From the NCBI GenBank assembly GCA_007692755.1, contig REBL01000145.1:1-64000 (forward strand): 64,000 nt of DNA, read 5' to 3'. Made by a program: the position numbers and the translations under genes. The notes under the pieces were generated by a model. That model made no database searches. It saw only the letters and a list, made by a program, of their open reading frames with translations, and was not told where the DNA came from. The DNA comes from Nodularia sp. (in: cyanobacteria). GTDB lineage: Bacteria > Cyanobacteriota > Cyanobacteriia > Cyanobacteriales > Nostocaceae. Below are positions 27,291 through 36,932 of the stretch, one piece after another (position 1 is the first letter of the stretch; each line of letters opens with the position of its first letter).

Positions 27291-27587
27291 TTAAGAGTCA
27301 ATGCGTAAAAGTTGATACCGATAGTAAGCATAAGTGTCAAATAGCGCCCCGACGAAACTACAAGTCAGACTAATGATTAACAGTCCATCAAGGGGATGAC
27401 CGCTGCCAAAGATGAAGAGAAAATGCATAATCCGAGTCGCGCTGGCCTCAGTGGCTCCTTGTAAAGCGGGAAAGTGACCGATGAGGGGCAGAAGGAATAA
27501 TACGCCACCGACGAAGGACATGGGAGCGATAAAGCTCAAAAACATAGTCAACAGCAGAGAGCGGACAAAGTTTGTGAAAACAGACAT
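27291..27587 (-). CDS. Small two-to-three-helix membrane protein
   Basis: This 98-residue protein has three hydrophobic stretches: LLLTMFLSFIAPMSFVGGVL, then FLFIFGSGHPLDGLLIISL, and a shorter LTCSFVGALF. It ends in a tyrosine-rich tail (YAYYRYQLLRI). I do not recognise a family. The composition is that of a real membrane protein, and no overlapping frame is better. It is transcribed away from the repeat-rich region to its right. Function unknown. Confidence 0.6.
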   Translation of the reverse strand: MSVFTNFVRSLLLTMFLSFIAPMSFVGGVLFLLPLIGHFPALQGATEASATRIMHFLFIFGSGHPLDGLLIISLTCSFVGALFDTYAYYRYQLLRIDS

Positions 27588-27879
27588 TTACAGCAGGCTC
27601 CGTTGATAAAGTGAACAATCACTGAAAACTGAGATGTCATCTTCCACAATACGTGCGATCGCTCTTCATCAGACGATATGTCAAAAATCTTAAGTTTCCA
27701 TTAAAAGAAACAGCCACTTGTTAAATCGCCTAATTTGAGCCTTAAAAACGCTAAAATTATCTGAAACCCATACCAAACAAAGCTTTGATTCGATAATATT
27801 TCGTAATCATGCGATGAAAACAGGAGTTACACAACTTTACTTTCTGAGATGAGCTTTAAATTAAGTTAAGGTTTCACCC

Positions 27880-28027
27880 GGCAGAGTAGGGAGCAGAAGA
27901 GGCAGGGGAGCAGGGAGCAGAAGAGGCAGGGGAGCAGGGAGCAGGGAGCAGGGGAGAAGATTGTGGTTTCCCAATGACTAATGACTAATGACCAATGACC
28001 AATGACTAATGACTAATGACTAATGAC
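27880..28027. repeat. G-rich minisatellite followed by an AATGACT/C heptamer array
   Basis: From 27888 to 27958 a G-rich unit (GGCAGGGGAGCAGGGAGCAGAA) recurs in irregular copies. From 27972 to 28027 there are eight head-to-tail heptamers, CAATGAC or TAATGAC. The region from 27588 to 27880 before them is AT-rich and shows no gene. Confidence 0.85.
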
Positions 28028-28083
28028 CAAAAACAACAGACATCCGCTATTCTTAATGCAGTTACCGAGTTAGCTAAAAAACA

Positions 28084-28881
28084 TTGAGTGAGACTAAATC
28101 CAAATCCAGTTTAGGAGCATGGAGTCAGCGACTGCTGGCGGCGATTTTCCTGGGTGGACAAGTAATAGTTCACCTCTTGAAGGGAAAAATTAATTGGCGC
28201 AACACTTTAGAACAAATGGCATCTGTTGGCCCAGATTCCTTATTTATTGCCCTGTTAACGGCTGTGTTTGTGGGCGCAGTATTTACGATTCAGGTAGCGC
28301 GGGAGTTTATTAACTTTGGCGCTAGTAATCTCGTTGGCGGAGTGCTGGCTGTAGCATTGACACGAGAACTATCACCCGTGCTAACCGCAGTGGTTTTGGC
28401 GGGAAGAGTTGGTTCTGCCTTTGCAGCCGAAATAGGTACTATGCGGGTAACCGAGCAAATCGATGCTTTATTTATCTTAAAAACTGATCCGATTGATTAC
28501 CTCGTTATCCCTCGCGTGCTTGCTTGCTGCTTAATGCTGCCGATTTTAACTCTTCTGTCTTTGATCACAGGGATTTTAGGCGGATTAGTGATTGCGACAA
28601 ATATATATGGTATAGCCGATACGGTGTTTCTCGACTCAGCGCGTAACCTAGTTGGCATCTGGGACATTATCAGCGCCTTAATCAAAGCGTGCTGTTTTGG
28701 CTTGTTAATTGCCGTCATTGGTTGTAGTTGGGGATTAACTACAAAGGGAGGAGCTAAAGGCGTGGGACAATCAACCACAACGGCTGTTGTTACTTCTTTG
28801 CTGATTATATTTACCAGCAACTTCTTTCTTTCATGGTTAATGTTTCAGGGAACGGGTAGTTCCTTGCTGCAAGGGTTTTAG
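28084..28881 (+). CDS. mlaE: MlaE-family lipid ABC transporter permease
   Basis: This 265-residue permease has the family hallmarks FIALLTAVFVGAVFTIQ, ALTRELSPVLTAVVLAGRVG and AEIGTMRVTEQIDAL (residues 55-130). MlaE proteins move phospholipids between membranes of diderm bacteria, with MlaF ATPase and MlaD substrate-binding partners; these are not adjacent, which is usual in cyanobacteria. The start TTG at 28084 follows an in-frame TAA at 28075, so no longer start is possible; the next in-frame ATG is far inside. Neighbours DUF3119, DUF3086 and plsY suggest a lipid-related row. Confidence 0.9.
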   Translation: MSETKSKSSLGAWSQRLLAAIFLGGQVIVHLLKGKINWRNTLEQMASVGPDSLFIALLTAVFVGAVFTIQVAREFINFGASNLVGGVLAVALTRELSPVLTAVVLAGRVGSAFAAEIGTMRVTEQIDALFILKTDPIDYLVIPRVLACCLMLPILTLLSLITGILGGLVIATNIYGIADTVFLDSARNLVGIWDIISALIKACCFGLLIAVIGCSWGLTTKGGAKGVGQSTTTAVVTSLLIIFTSNFFLSWLMFQGTGSSLLQGF

Positions 28882-28942
28882 AATTGCTGAGTGTTGAGTC
28901 CTAAGTGAAAACTTAGAACCCGTAACTCTTAAAATAGGATAG

Positions 28943-29359
28943 ATGTCTACTAAAAAAACAGGATTGGAAACTGTGACCAGTTCATTTGCGCCTAATTCCA
29001 CATCAACTGTACAACTCCAGCCTAGTTACAATATCCCTATCGTGTTGCTGATTACGGCTATTCCACTACTGATAGTGCAGCTTTGGGTAGGAGTAGTAAT
29101 TGCATTGTTGGGTTTATTTCTGTTAATTCAAACTCTGACAATCCGGTTACACTTCACTGCTACAGACTTAGACATTTACAGAGGCGAAAAATTACTTCGG
29201 CGCTTTCCCTACCAGGAATGGCAAAATTGGCGTGTCTTCTGGAATGGAATTCCTATCCTGTTTTATTTTAAGGAAGTTAACAGCATTCACTTTTTACCGA
29301 TTTTATTTGACCCCAAAACCCTAAAATCCTGTCTAGAAGAACGTTGTCCACGGATATGA
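28943..29359 (+). CDS. DUF3119 family membrane protein
   Basis: This 138-residue protein matches the cyanobacterial and plastid DUF3119 type. Two hydrophobic segments around residues 33-70 (NIPIVLLITAIPLLIVQLWV and VVIALLGLFLLIQTLTIRLH) are followed by a soluble domain with TDLDIYRGEKLLRRFPYQEW and a final LPILFDPKTLKSCLEERCP. AGGA upstream supports the ATG. It lies 61 bases after the MlaE-type gene. A role in lipid handling is only suggested by this neighbour. Confidence 0.75.
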   Translation: MSTKKTGLETVTSSFAPNSTSTVQLQPSYNIPIVLLITAIPLLIVQLWVGVVIALLGLFLLIQTLTIRLHFTATDLDIYRGEKLLRRFPYQEWQNWRVFWNGIPILFYFKEVNSIHFLPILFDPKTLKSCLEERCPRI

Positions 29360-29465
29360 GTGTGCTTATAAGTTCTGTTAGCGTCGCTCGTGTTGTGTGG
29401 TTTTGAATCTAGACTATATTTTGTGAAAGTTATTTATTTGCATCATAGGAATTGCATTATTGTTT

Positions 29466-30785
29466 ATGAACCCAGAGGAATCTCAAACTCCAGAACAGAT
29501 TGATGAGTGGTTGGAACAAATAGAAGCAGAAAACCCAAAGCCAGAAAAAGCAGAAAACTCATCTGTAGAGTCAGTTCTGGAAGTAGAAGCGCCAACTTCA
29601 TCACCTGATATACAACCAAATAACGTCAAACTTGAGCCAATCATCTCTCATCCAGGAGAGGTGGAGTCTGCAACTGAGTCCACAGAAGAGTCAACTGTGG
29701 AGTTGGGAGTCCCGTTAGAATTAGAAACTCCTGTACTGCTGTCAGACGTAAAATCAGAGTCCCAAGATAACTCACTATACGCCGAAGCTGAGGGCAGAGT
29801 TGCCGAGTTGCAACGCACAGAAGCAGCGCTGAAGGCGGAAATAACTAACCTAGAAGTGTCTTACAAAATGCTTCAGGAACAACTAAGCGAAACTCAAACC
29901 TCTCTGGGACGACTTGTACAAGAGTCACTGGTGCAGCTAGAACAACGCAAACAAGCACTGCAAATTTCTGTAGAACAGCTAGAACGCCGCCAAGAACGCA
30001 TTCGGAATGAAATGCGAACTACTTTTGCGGGAACATCCCAAGATTTAGCTATTCGGGTGCAGGGCTTTAAAGACTATCTCACGGGTAGTTTACAGGATTT
30101 GGCTATGTCAGCAGAGCAATTGCAACTAGCACCACCAGTTGTAGTAGAACGGGCAAAACCAATAGCTAAAGAGGTGAAACCAGCCCCAGAACAGCCAGGA
30201 ACACCGCAGTTTGCCCAACAACAGTTTCAAGATACGACAAGTAAAATTCGCCGCCTGATTGACCAATATCGCAGCAAACCTGATTATTATGGGCCGCCTT
30301 GGCAACTGCGCCGGACTTTTGAACCTGTCCACGCTGAAAGAGTTGCTGATTGGTTCTTCAGCCAAGGGGGACGCGGTGCTTTGCGGACTATGGGTAGCCG
30401 CTTGCAGAATATTCTCATTGCTTCAGCTGTGGCTTCGATATTACACAGGTTATATGGCGATAGCGCAAGCGCTGACTCGTCAGTTCGCATCCGTACTTTA
30501 GTTTTAGCTAATTCACCAGAACGTTTGGGTGAATGGCGGCGCGGTTTGCAGGACTGCTTAGGAATTGCTCGCCCTGATTTTGGCCCGGATAGAGGTGTGG
30601 CTTTGTTTGAAACGCCTGATGCTTTGGCTCAAAAGGCCGACCGATTGGTAAAAGCTAAACAATTACCTTTAATTATCATTGATGATTCGGAAGAGCAAAT
30701 CAGTTTAGCAATGCTGCAATTTCCTTTGTGGTTAGCTTTTGCTCCTGACCCTAAAGCTGTGAGAAATTACAATGATGATTTTTAA
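29466..30785 (+). CDS. DUF3086 protein with coiled coil
   Basis: This protein of about 439 residues begins with a low-complexity acidic region rich in E, P and S (residues 1-110). A coiled coil follows (from about 115 to 210, with ELQRTEAALKAEITNLEVSY). The conserved C-terminal DUF3086 domain (residues 265-439) includes YYGPPWQLRRTFEPVHAERV and GGRGALRTMGSRLQN. DUF3086 is cyanobacterial and its function is unknown. Start ATG at 29466 is family-like, but TTG at 29460 has better spacing from AGGA. It is 27 bases before plsY. Confidence 0.75.
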   Translation: MNPEESQTPEQIDEWLEQIEAENPKPEKAENSSVESVLEVEAPTSSPDIQPNNVKLEPIISHPGEVESATESTEESTVELGVPLELETPVLLSDVKSESQDNSLYAEAEGRVAELQRTEAALKAEITNLEVSYKMLQEQLSETQTSLGRLVQESLVQLEQRKQALQISVEQLERRQERIRNEMRTTFAGTSQDLAIRVQGFKDYLTGSLQDLAMSAEQLQLAPPVVVERAKPIAKEVKPAPEQPGTPQFAQQQFQDTTSKIRRLIDQYRSKPDYYGPPWQLRRTFEPVHAERVADWFFSQGGRGALRTMGSRLQNILIASAVASILHRLYGDSASADSSVRIRTLVLANSPERLGEWRRGLQDCLGIARPDFGPDRGVALFETPDALAQKADRLVKAKQLPLIIIDDSEEQISLAMLQFPLWLAFAPDPKAVRNYNDDF

Positions 30786-30812
30786 CAATGTTCACTGTTA
30801 ACTGATTTAATT

Positions 30813-31493
30813 ATGGTTGTTTGGCTCAGTTTGTGTGGTGTAGCGTTGGTTGTAGCTTATCTGTTGGGTTCTTTTCCCACTGGCTACATTGCGGGGAAGC
30901 TGTTACAGGGTATTGATATTCGCGAGGTTGGTTCGGGTTCAACGGGCGCAACTAATGTATTAAGGACTTTGGGAAAAGGGCCGGGAGCTTTTGTTTTATT
31001 GATTGATTGCTTGAAGGGTGTTTTAGCGATCGCACTTGTCTATTCGTTATTCTCTTTTGCTCCTGGTCAAAATCTTATCCCCTCCACGGTAGATATTCCA
31101 ATTTGGCAACCTTGGATGATTACTTTGGCTGGTTTAGTGGCTATTTTGGGACACAGTAAATCTATCTTTTTGGGCTTTTCTGGCGGGAAGTCTGTGGCTA
31201 CCAGTTTAGGGATTTTATTGGCGATGAATTGGCAAGTGGGTTTGGCTACAGCCGGGGTTTTTGCTGTGTTTATCGCTATATCCAGGATTGTATCATTAAG
31301 TTCGATTGCGGGTGCGATCGCTGTTCCTATTTTGATGACAATTTTACGGCAACCTTTACCTTATATTCTGTTTGGTGTTGCTGGGGGGTTCTATGTGATT
31401 TTACGCCATCGCACTAATATTGAGCGGTTGCTTGCTGGTATGGAACCGAAAATTGGTCAGAAGTTAGCGACGGAAGAAAATGCTGATGGTTGA
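30813..31493 (+). CDS. plsY: Glycerol-3-phosphate acyltransferase PlsY
   Basis: This 226-residue multi-pass membrane enzyme transfers an acyl group from acyl phosphate to glycerol-3-phosphate, the first step of phospholipid and galactolipid synthesis. The motifs are LLGSFPTGYIAGKL (residues 18-31), the phosphate loop VGSGSTGATNVLRTLGKGPG and the second glycine-rich motif GHSKSIFLGFSGGKSVATSL. It lies 27 bases after the DUF3086 gene, in line with the lipid-related neighbours. The length fits the family. Confidence 0.93.
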   Translation: MVVWLSLCGVALVVAYLLGSFPTGYIAGKLLQGIDIREVGSGSTGATNVLRTLGKGPGAFVLLIDCLKGVLAIALVYSLFSFAPGQNLIPSTVDIPIWQPWMITLAGLVAILGHSKSIFLGFSGGKSVATSLGILLAMNWQVGLATAGVFAVFIAISRIVSLSSIAGAIAVPILMTILRQPLPYILFGVAGGFYVILRHRTNIERLLAGMEPKIGQKLATEENADG

Positions 31494-31637
31494 TGTTTTG
31501 AATATGGAGAAACAAACCGCCAAGGAGCCAAGAACGCCAAGGGAAGAGAGATATTTTATCTTACCCAGCGTCAGAAGTTTTCTTCAATTCTCCCCTCTCC
31601 TTACTAAGAAGAAGGGCTGGGGGTGAGGTTCTATACT

Positions 31638-31973
31638 TTATGAAATTCTTTGACCTAATGGCACGTCTCTATCTGGTTGAACCAGCGCAACTTCGCCATT
31701 TTCACCTACTACGCCTAAGACTAAAACTTCTGACATGAAATCAGCAATTTGCCGGGGTGGGAAGTTGGTAATGCCTAAGATTAATTTGTTTTTTAAATTT
31801 TCGGAATTATACAGTTGAGTAATTTGGGCGCTAGATTTCTTCACGCCCAATTCTCCAAAGTCTATCCACAGTTTATAGGCAGGTTTTCGTGCTTGGGGAA
31901 AATCTACAACTTCGATAATTCTGCCCACACGAATTTCTACTTGCTCAAAGTGGTCATAATTAATTTGTGTCAT
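31638..31973 (-). CDS. csaA: CsaA-like tRNA-binding/chaperone protein
   Basis: This 111-residue protein is a one-domain OB-fold member of the tRNA-binding (EMAP-II/Trbp111) family. It shows [20 protein letters not shown], the hydrophobic strand [20 protein letters not shown], and the C-terminal [20 protein letters not shown]. CsaA acts as an export-related chaperone in Bacillus. Its start overlaps the end of tatC by four bases (ATGA), so the two are translationally coupled, which fits a link with protein export. Confidence 0.88.
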   Translation of the reverse strand: MTQINYDHFEQVEIRVGRIIEVVDFPQARKPAYKLWIDFGELGVKKSSAQITQLYNSENLKNKLILGITNFPPRQIADFMSEVLVLGVVGENGEVALVQPDRDVPLGQRIS

Positions 31974-32755
31974 TTACCTGTGAGTTTCACTAGACCAATA
32001 CCACCAAAGTACAGTCCTAAGACTGCGCCTGCTAACAGACTTTGGGTGAGGGGGTCAGTGGAAGGGGTGAGGACAGCACCTAGAACTACTGCGCCAATAA
32101 TTACATAACGCCAGCCAGCAATCATCCTTTGAGAGGAAACAATTCCTAAATTACCTAGTAATAATTGGATAATCGGAATTTGAAATGCTAAACCAGTACT
32201 AAATAACAGTAGCAGCACAAATTCAAAGTATTTGTCAATCGACCACAGTTGGTCTACGACATCTTCACCGTAGCTAATGAAGAAGTTCAAAGCTGCGGGA
32301 ATTAGTAGCAAGTAGGCAAATACTAAACCAGCTGCAAACAGCACACTTGAACCTAAAACCACTGGCCCCAGTAAGCGGCGTTCGCGGCGTGTTAGCCCTG
32401 GAAGCAGGAACTGGATAATTTGATAAAGAATGAAGGGACTAGAAAGCACTAAGCCACTGTAACCTGCGACTTTGATGGAGACAAAGAAGTATTCTCCGGG
32501 CGCAAGTTGGAGAAATTTGACTCCCTGGGCTGGGACTTCTAGTAACTTGACAATCGGCTTGACGGCAATGAAACAGCCAATAATACCAACTACGACAGCA
32601 ATTAGAGAATAGAAAATCCGTTGTCGTAACTCTTCGAGGTGGTCGAAAAGGGACATTTCGACTTCATCTGGTAACTCATTGAGAGGATCAATTTCTGAGT
32701 TGCCGTATTCCTCTTGGTCGAGTTCAGGAGTAGTTACATCTTGTGAGGGTGTCAT
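31970..32755 (-). CDS. tatC: Twin-arginine translocase subunit TatC
   Basis: This 261-residue polytopic protein is the receptor for twin-arginine signal peptides in the Tat pathway. The N-terminal motif [19 protein letters not shown] near residue 35 is diagnostic, and about six hydrophobic segments follow. The N-terminal extension of about 34 acidic residues is common in cyanobacteria. It overlaps csaA by four bases at the 3' end. No TatA or TatB gene lies next to it. Confidence 0.93.
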   Translation of the reverse strand: MTPSQDVTTPELDQEEYGNSEIDPLNELPDEVEMSLFDHLEELRQRIFYSLIAVVVGIIGCFIAVKPIVKLLEVPAQGVKFLQLAPGEYFFVSIKVAGYSGLVLSSPFILYQIIQFLLPGLTRRERRLLGPVVLGSSVLFAAGLVFAYLLLIPAALNFFISYGEDVVDQLWSIDKYFEFVLLLLFSTGLAFQIPIIQLLLGNLGIVSSQRMIAGWRYVIIGAVVLGAVLTPSTDPLTQSLLAGAVLGLYFGGIGLVKLTGK

Positions 32756-32869
32756 TAGTCAGCTCAATAGGCAACATTTGTTAACTATTGTATCCGGGTA
32801 AGCTGCGACCAAACTATATTTTTGGCAGCGTGAAAATTTTGGGACTTTTTTTCAGACATCCTCAGAGAA

Positions 32870-35065
32870 TTACCTTTGGGGCAATTTTGGATGTGTCTCT
32901 GAATATCTTGCTACCTTAGCCGACATCTCAGGATTGTAAAGTCGCAGATAATTCCAGTAATTCCCAAATACTTGTCGCACGTAATTTTTGGTTTCATTAA
33001 AGGGAATGTCTTCCACAAAATCGTCTGGATCATTTTTACCAATAGTTCGCAGCCATCTGGCGACGTTACCCGGACCAGCATTGTAGCTGGCGATCGCTAA
33101 CATCGAGTTATTGTTAAACTGCCGATGGGTAAAGTCTAAATACCATGTCCCTAAATTAATATTTTCGTTGGGATCTTCTAAGTTAATTGTTTTACTATCC
33201 AAATTAATTTGGGGTGCAATCCATTCACCTGTAGCGGGCATGATCTGCATTAAACCAGTCGCACCGACCACGGATTTAATTTTTGGCTCAAACATGGACT
33301 CTTGACGCATCAAGCCTGTAACTAGCAGAGAATTTAACTGCCGTTCAGCAGACCATTTTTTAATTTCCTGGCGATAAAGAAAAGGATAACGGGCTTGCCA
33401 GTATTTTACCTGCTGGCTCAAAGCCTGATACTCGGCTTGTTCCTCTGGTGTTTCCCGGTCTTCTAATCGAGAAATTAGGCTAATTGCTGAGAGATTGTTT
33501 CCCTTAACTAGCCGCATTAATCCTTCGGTAAATTGTTCTGCTACTGTTGGCTGGAGTTTATTCAAAAATTCTGTTTCCCATTGCAACCAAGCATCATTGT
33601 CTTCACCTAACAAATACAGTTCTTTGAAGGTGTCTGAACCTGCGGGAGGTACTGGACGTTGGTTTGGAACTAGTTCTGGTTGCAATTGGCGCACGTTGTC
33701 AAAATTACCGACATTCAGCCCCAGACTAGCAGCTGATCGCCAAGCATAGTAAGAGTAAGGAAATTGACTCAGCACATACTCATAAGCGGCTTTAGCTTCT
33801 TCCTGCTTTCCTAATCTAATAGCCCATTTGCCCACCCAAAATCCGGCTCTGGGAGCTAAAATACTATTAGGATTATCGGTAGCAATTGGTTGCGCCCACT
33901 GCCAAGCACCTGCATAATTCTTGGCTTTGGCTTGCTCGTTGGCTTTGTTCCAGCGATACTCTGCGGCTTGATTAGAACTACCGTATTTGCTTAAGAGCAA
34001 TTCCCAAGCCTGTTGAGCCGACTTTTGGTCTTTGAGTCCTTCGTAAACTTTGGCTTTTTCTACAATTGCTCTACCAGCCTGTTGAGGAAAATTAGCAATT
34101 ATTTTGTCAAGATAGGGTAAAGCATCTTTACGGGTTCTCGCCAATTCTGACAAACGTAATAAACCTAATCCCGTTTCGCTGGCTTCGGGAAATTTTTGGA
34201 CTAGTTGATTATAAGTTGCAATAGCTTTAGGCTGTTCTTTACCTCCTATCTGTATACCTCTGGCAGCCCGGTAAAGGTTACGGGGTGTTGGAGGTGCTTG
34301 AAAATAGGCATCACCTGCTTTGGCAAATTGATTATTTTCCCAATAAGCTGTACCGACAATTTCCCATTCTTCGGCTTTGAGATTCGGCTGTTTAACTAGC
34401 TGATCTAAAACGCCGACGATTCCGGCTTGGTTATAGGCGTATTGTGCCAAAATTAACCGCAACTGTGGCTGATTGGGATTCTCTCGTAACCGCTTCTGAA
34501 TAATATCCCAGGTGAGGGGATTTGAAGGAAAATCAGCGATCGCTGTATCATGATGCTCTGGTAAAGCAATCATATATAGAGCTTTAGCTTTTCCTGCTGT
34601 TTCGGGATACTCTCTCAGCACTCTTTGCCTGAGATCCGAAGCCTTACCGTTTTCACCCAGTATGCCTTGAGCCTGTGCCTGTTTCAGCAGAATATAGGGG
34701 CCGAGACTGGGATAGCTTTTTTCTAGCCCTTGGAGATAACTTAAAGCTGGTTCCGCGTCCCTAGTGTCAATTAAATCACTTGCTAATAAGTAACGGGCGC
34801 GTTCTCTGTCTGGTGAACTGGAACCATTGGCGATCGCTTCTAGTTTTTCCGCCCGTTCTGTTCGAGACTGTGAAACTAGTGGAAATACGGTTGACTGGGC
34901 TTGGTTAGCTGGAGAAATTTGCTCAGGCTGATTTCTCGTCAAGCTGAACCCTTGACCAAAGAATTTGCCAATCTCAGGTGCTGATACCATTGCGCCTGCT
35001 GAAAAGGCAAACAGTGCTGCAAAAGCAATGAGAGAAATGTGTTTTTTTTGTAGTTTCTTCAGCAT
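32870..35065 (-). CDS. Slt-type lytic murein transglycosylase with TPR-like N-terminus
   Basis: This 731-residue periplasmic enzyme starts with a basic stretch and hydrophobic segment (ISLIAFAALFAFSAGAMV) that acts as signal peptide or anchor. Residues 60-520 are helical TPR-like repeats as in Slt70. The catalytic SLT domain is at 570-710 with GLMRQESMFEPKIKSVVGAT (catalytic glutamate), GLMQIMPATGEW and ASYNAGPGNVARWL. It cleaves the glycan strands of peptidoglycan between MurNAc and GlcNAc. It is alone on its strand; tatC lies 114 bases further on. Confidence 0.92.
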   Translation of the reverse strand: MLKKLQKKHISLIAFAALFAFSAGAMVSAPEIGKFFGQGFSLTRNQPEQISPANQAQSTVFPLVSQSRTERAEKLEAIANGSSSPDRERARYLLASDLIDTRDAEPALSYLQGLEKSYPSLGPYILLKQAQAQGILGENGKASDLRQRVLREYPETAGKAKALYMIALPEHHDTAIADFPSNPLTWDIIQKRLRENPNQPQLRLILAQYAYNQAGIVGVLDQLVKQPNLKAEEWEIVGTAYWENNQFAKAGDAYFQAPPTPRNLYRAARGIQIGGKEQPKAIATYNQLVQKFPEASETGLGLLRLSELARTRKDALPYLDKIIANFPQQAGRAIVEKAKVYEGLKDQKSAQQAWELLLSKYGSSNQAAEYRWNKANEQAKAKNYAGAWQWAQPIATDNPNSILAPRAGFWVGKWAIRLGKQEEAKAAYEYVLSQFPYSYYAWRSAASLGLNVGNFDNVRQLQPELVPNQRPVPPAGSDTFKELYLLGEDNDAWLQWETEFLNKLQPTVAEQFTEGLMRLVKGNNLSAISLISRLEDRETPEEQAEYQALSQQVKYWQARYPFLYRQEIKKWSAERQLNSLLVTGLMRQESMFEPKIKSVVGATGLMQIMPATGEWIAPQINLDSKTINLEDPNENINLGTWYLDFTHRQFNNNSMLAIASYNAGPGNVARWLRTIGKNDPDDFVEDIPFNETKNYVRQVFGNYWNYLRLYNPEMSAKVARYSETHPKLPQR

Positions 35066-35550
35066 GAATATTCGCTGAGAAGTTCCGATAAATTTGTTGA
35101 AACTCTAGCATTCCTGGCGGTGGGTGTAATCACTTTTTCAATTTATATTTTCAATTAATTGGAGAATAAAAACTGTTGCCAGTAATGAATTCTACTGCAT
35201 AGCCTTGATCGTACGACATCTATCCTTAGTATATAATATGAAATTTTTTAGCTATTTTAGATGAAAGTCGTATACTTTGCACCTAGTACGAGTGTATTAA
35301 GTATCTTAGCAATTTGCTGGCAAGGATATTGTTTATAGGATTTTCCAATTTTGTAGAGACGCGATTCATCGCGTCTTTATTATGAGGAACGTTCGCGTAG
35401 CGTGCGCGAAGCGCATACCACGTTGGCGTTAGCCTCTTCCTTTGGGAGAAAGACGCAAAGTACACAAAGAAGGAAGAAGGAAGAAGGATTTTTCCATTAT
35501 TCCAATTTATTCCCCCCCTGCACCCTGCACCCTGATTCTTCCTAATCCCC
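35066..35550. other. Intergenic region with palindrome and dispersed repeats
   Basis: These 485 bases carry no convincing gene. They hold the palindrome AGACGCGAT-TC-ATCGCGTCT at 35357-35376, the GC-rich dispersed sequence TTCGCGTAGCGTGCGCGAAG at 35392-35411, and AAGGAAGAAGGAAGAAGG-like simple repeat at about 35470-35488. A 60-codon frame across this area consists of repeat sequence and was not called. Confidence 0.6.
35357..35376. repeat. Dispersed palindrome, copy 1
   Basis: AGACGCGAT and ATCGCGTCT form a perfect 9-bp inverted repeat with a two-base spacer, preceded by TTGTAG. Related copies lie at 56783-56802 and 61068-61087, both also between genes. Confidence 0.85.
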
Positions 35551-36810
35551 TTACCGTTTAGCTAATTCTGGAGTACGTCCTTTCAAACCAATCATCAATT
35601 TCAGCGCAAACACTTTCAACACTGGTATGCGTCGCATCATTCCCAAACCCAGGCGACGAATCAACACCAGTGGTAAAAAGTTATTAGAAAATACCCGATC
35701 TAACAAATCGGTGAAACCTAATATTGTCAGGTTTTCTAGCTTGCGCCAGCGTTCATAGCGTTTGAGGATTTTTACATTCCCAATATCTTCACCTGCTTTA
35801 TGTGCTTTTTGTATAACTTGCGCTAAAGCGGCTGCATCTCGAATCCCCAAATTTAAACCTTGTCCGCCGACGGGATGACAATTGTGGGCAGCGTCACCAA
35901 TTAAAGCTAATCTGGGAAGAACATAGCGATCGCTTTGCATGAGTTGGACTGGAAAAATAAAGCGATCGCCTAGTAATTCTAATTTACCCATTTGATTACC
36001 ATAGCGGCGGCTGAGTTCTGCCAAAAAGTCCTCGTCATCTAAAGCACACAAAGCCTTAGCTTCTGCATGGGGGGCTGTCCAAACGATGCGGCAACGGTTC
36101 CCCGGCAGAGGTAAAATCGCAAAGGGTCCACTTGTCCAAAATCTTTCGTAAGCAGTGTTATTGTGTGGTTTTTCTGGCTTAACAAATGCTACAATACAAG
36201 ATTGCCAATATTTCCAGCCGTTCGTTTTAATTCCCGCAGCTTCACGAATGCGCGATCGCGAACCATCGGCAGCTACAACTAATTTACTGCGGACTGTCTG
36301 AATTTTGTCAGCAATTTTAATATCTATCGCCACAACATCCGGCTGATATTCTGTTTTTACCACCTCAGCCGGACAGAGATAAGTCACATTCGCACAATTT
36401 TGCACAAACTCCTGCAAAGGCTGTAACAGCGCTTGGTGTTCCGCCACATAACCCAACTCTGACGTACCTATATCATCTGTGCCAAATTCCACAACATCAG
36501 GGTAATCGGCATCCGAAAGGCGAACTTGGCAATATTTAGCGATTTGAGGCGATATTTCATCCCAAATGCCAATTCCTTGGTAAATGAGAGCCGAAAGCAT
36601 ATGAATTGCATAGGCTTGTCCCTTCGCAACTGCGGCTGATGCAACTCTAGCCTCAATGAGCAAAATACTTAAGCCGGAATCCTTCAAAGCCGAAGCTAAA
36701 GTTAAACCAATAATTCCACCGCCGACAATTACCAAATCATAATCATATCCCCGATGATCTGGCGGTGTTTGTGCAAGGGGAAAATTTTGATGTAGCTGTG
36801 TGAGCGCCAT
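35551..36810 (-). CDS. UbiH/COQ6-family FAD monooxygenase
   Basis: This 419-residue flavoprotein has the FAD dinucleotide motif YDLVIVGGGIIGLTLASAL near residues 24-42, the DG motif VVAADGSRSRIREAAG near 160, and the GD motif LIGDAAHNCHPVGGQGLNLG near 305. These define the UbiH/COQ6 aromatic hydroxylases. In cyanobacteria such enzymes could hydroxylate quinone precursors or other aromatics; substrate assignment is inference. The gene is divergent from the metallophosphoesterase 122 bases to the right. Some relatives act in carotenoid or secondary metabolism. Confidence 0.87.
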   Translation of the reverse strand: MALTQLHQNFPLAQTPPDHRGYDYDLVIVGGGIIGLTLASALKDSGLSILLIEARVASAAVAKGQAYAIHMLSALIYQGIGIWDEISPQIAKYCQVRLSDADYPDVVEFGTDDIGTSELGYVAEHQALLQPLQEFVQNCANVTYLCPAEVVKTEYQPDVVAIDIKIADKIQTVRSKLVVAADGSRSRIREAAGIKTNGWKYWQSCIVAFVKPEKPHNNTAYERFWTSGPFAILPLPGNRCRIVWTAPHAEAKALCALDDEDFLAELSRRYGNQMGKLELLGDRFIFPVQLMQSDRYVLPRLALIGDAAHNCHPVGGQGLNLGIRDAAALAQVIQKAHKAGEDIGNVKILKRYERWRKLENLTILGFTDLLDRVFSNNFLPLVLIRRLGLGMMRRIPVLKVFALKLMIGLKGRTPELAKR

Positions 36811-36932
36811 TGTTAAGATAAATTAAGGCATCCTAACTCTTATTTTTACGCAAACTCACAAATCCGCGCAACTTATCCGCTAAATCGCAGGTTGCTGTCA
36901 TCAAAAAAACTTTAAATTCAGGAAAATTACCG

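Noticed and set aside
27972..28027. Heptamer array as CRISPR or origin iterons
   Set aside because: Seven-base units without spacers; the same type of array occurs at several other intergenic places.
35283..35465. 60-codon minus-strand frame
   Set aside because: It spans the dispersed palindrome and GC-rich repeats; no RBS or recognisable protein pattern.
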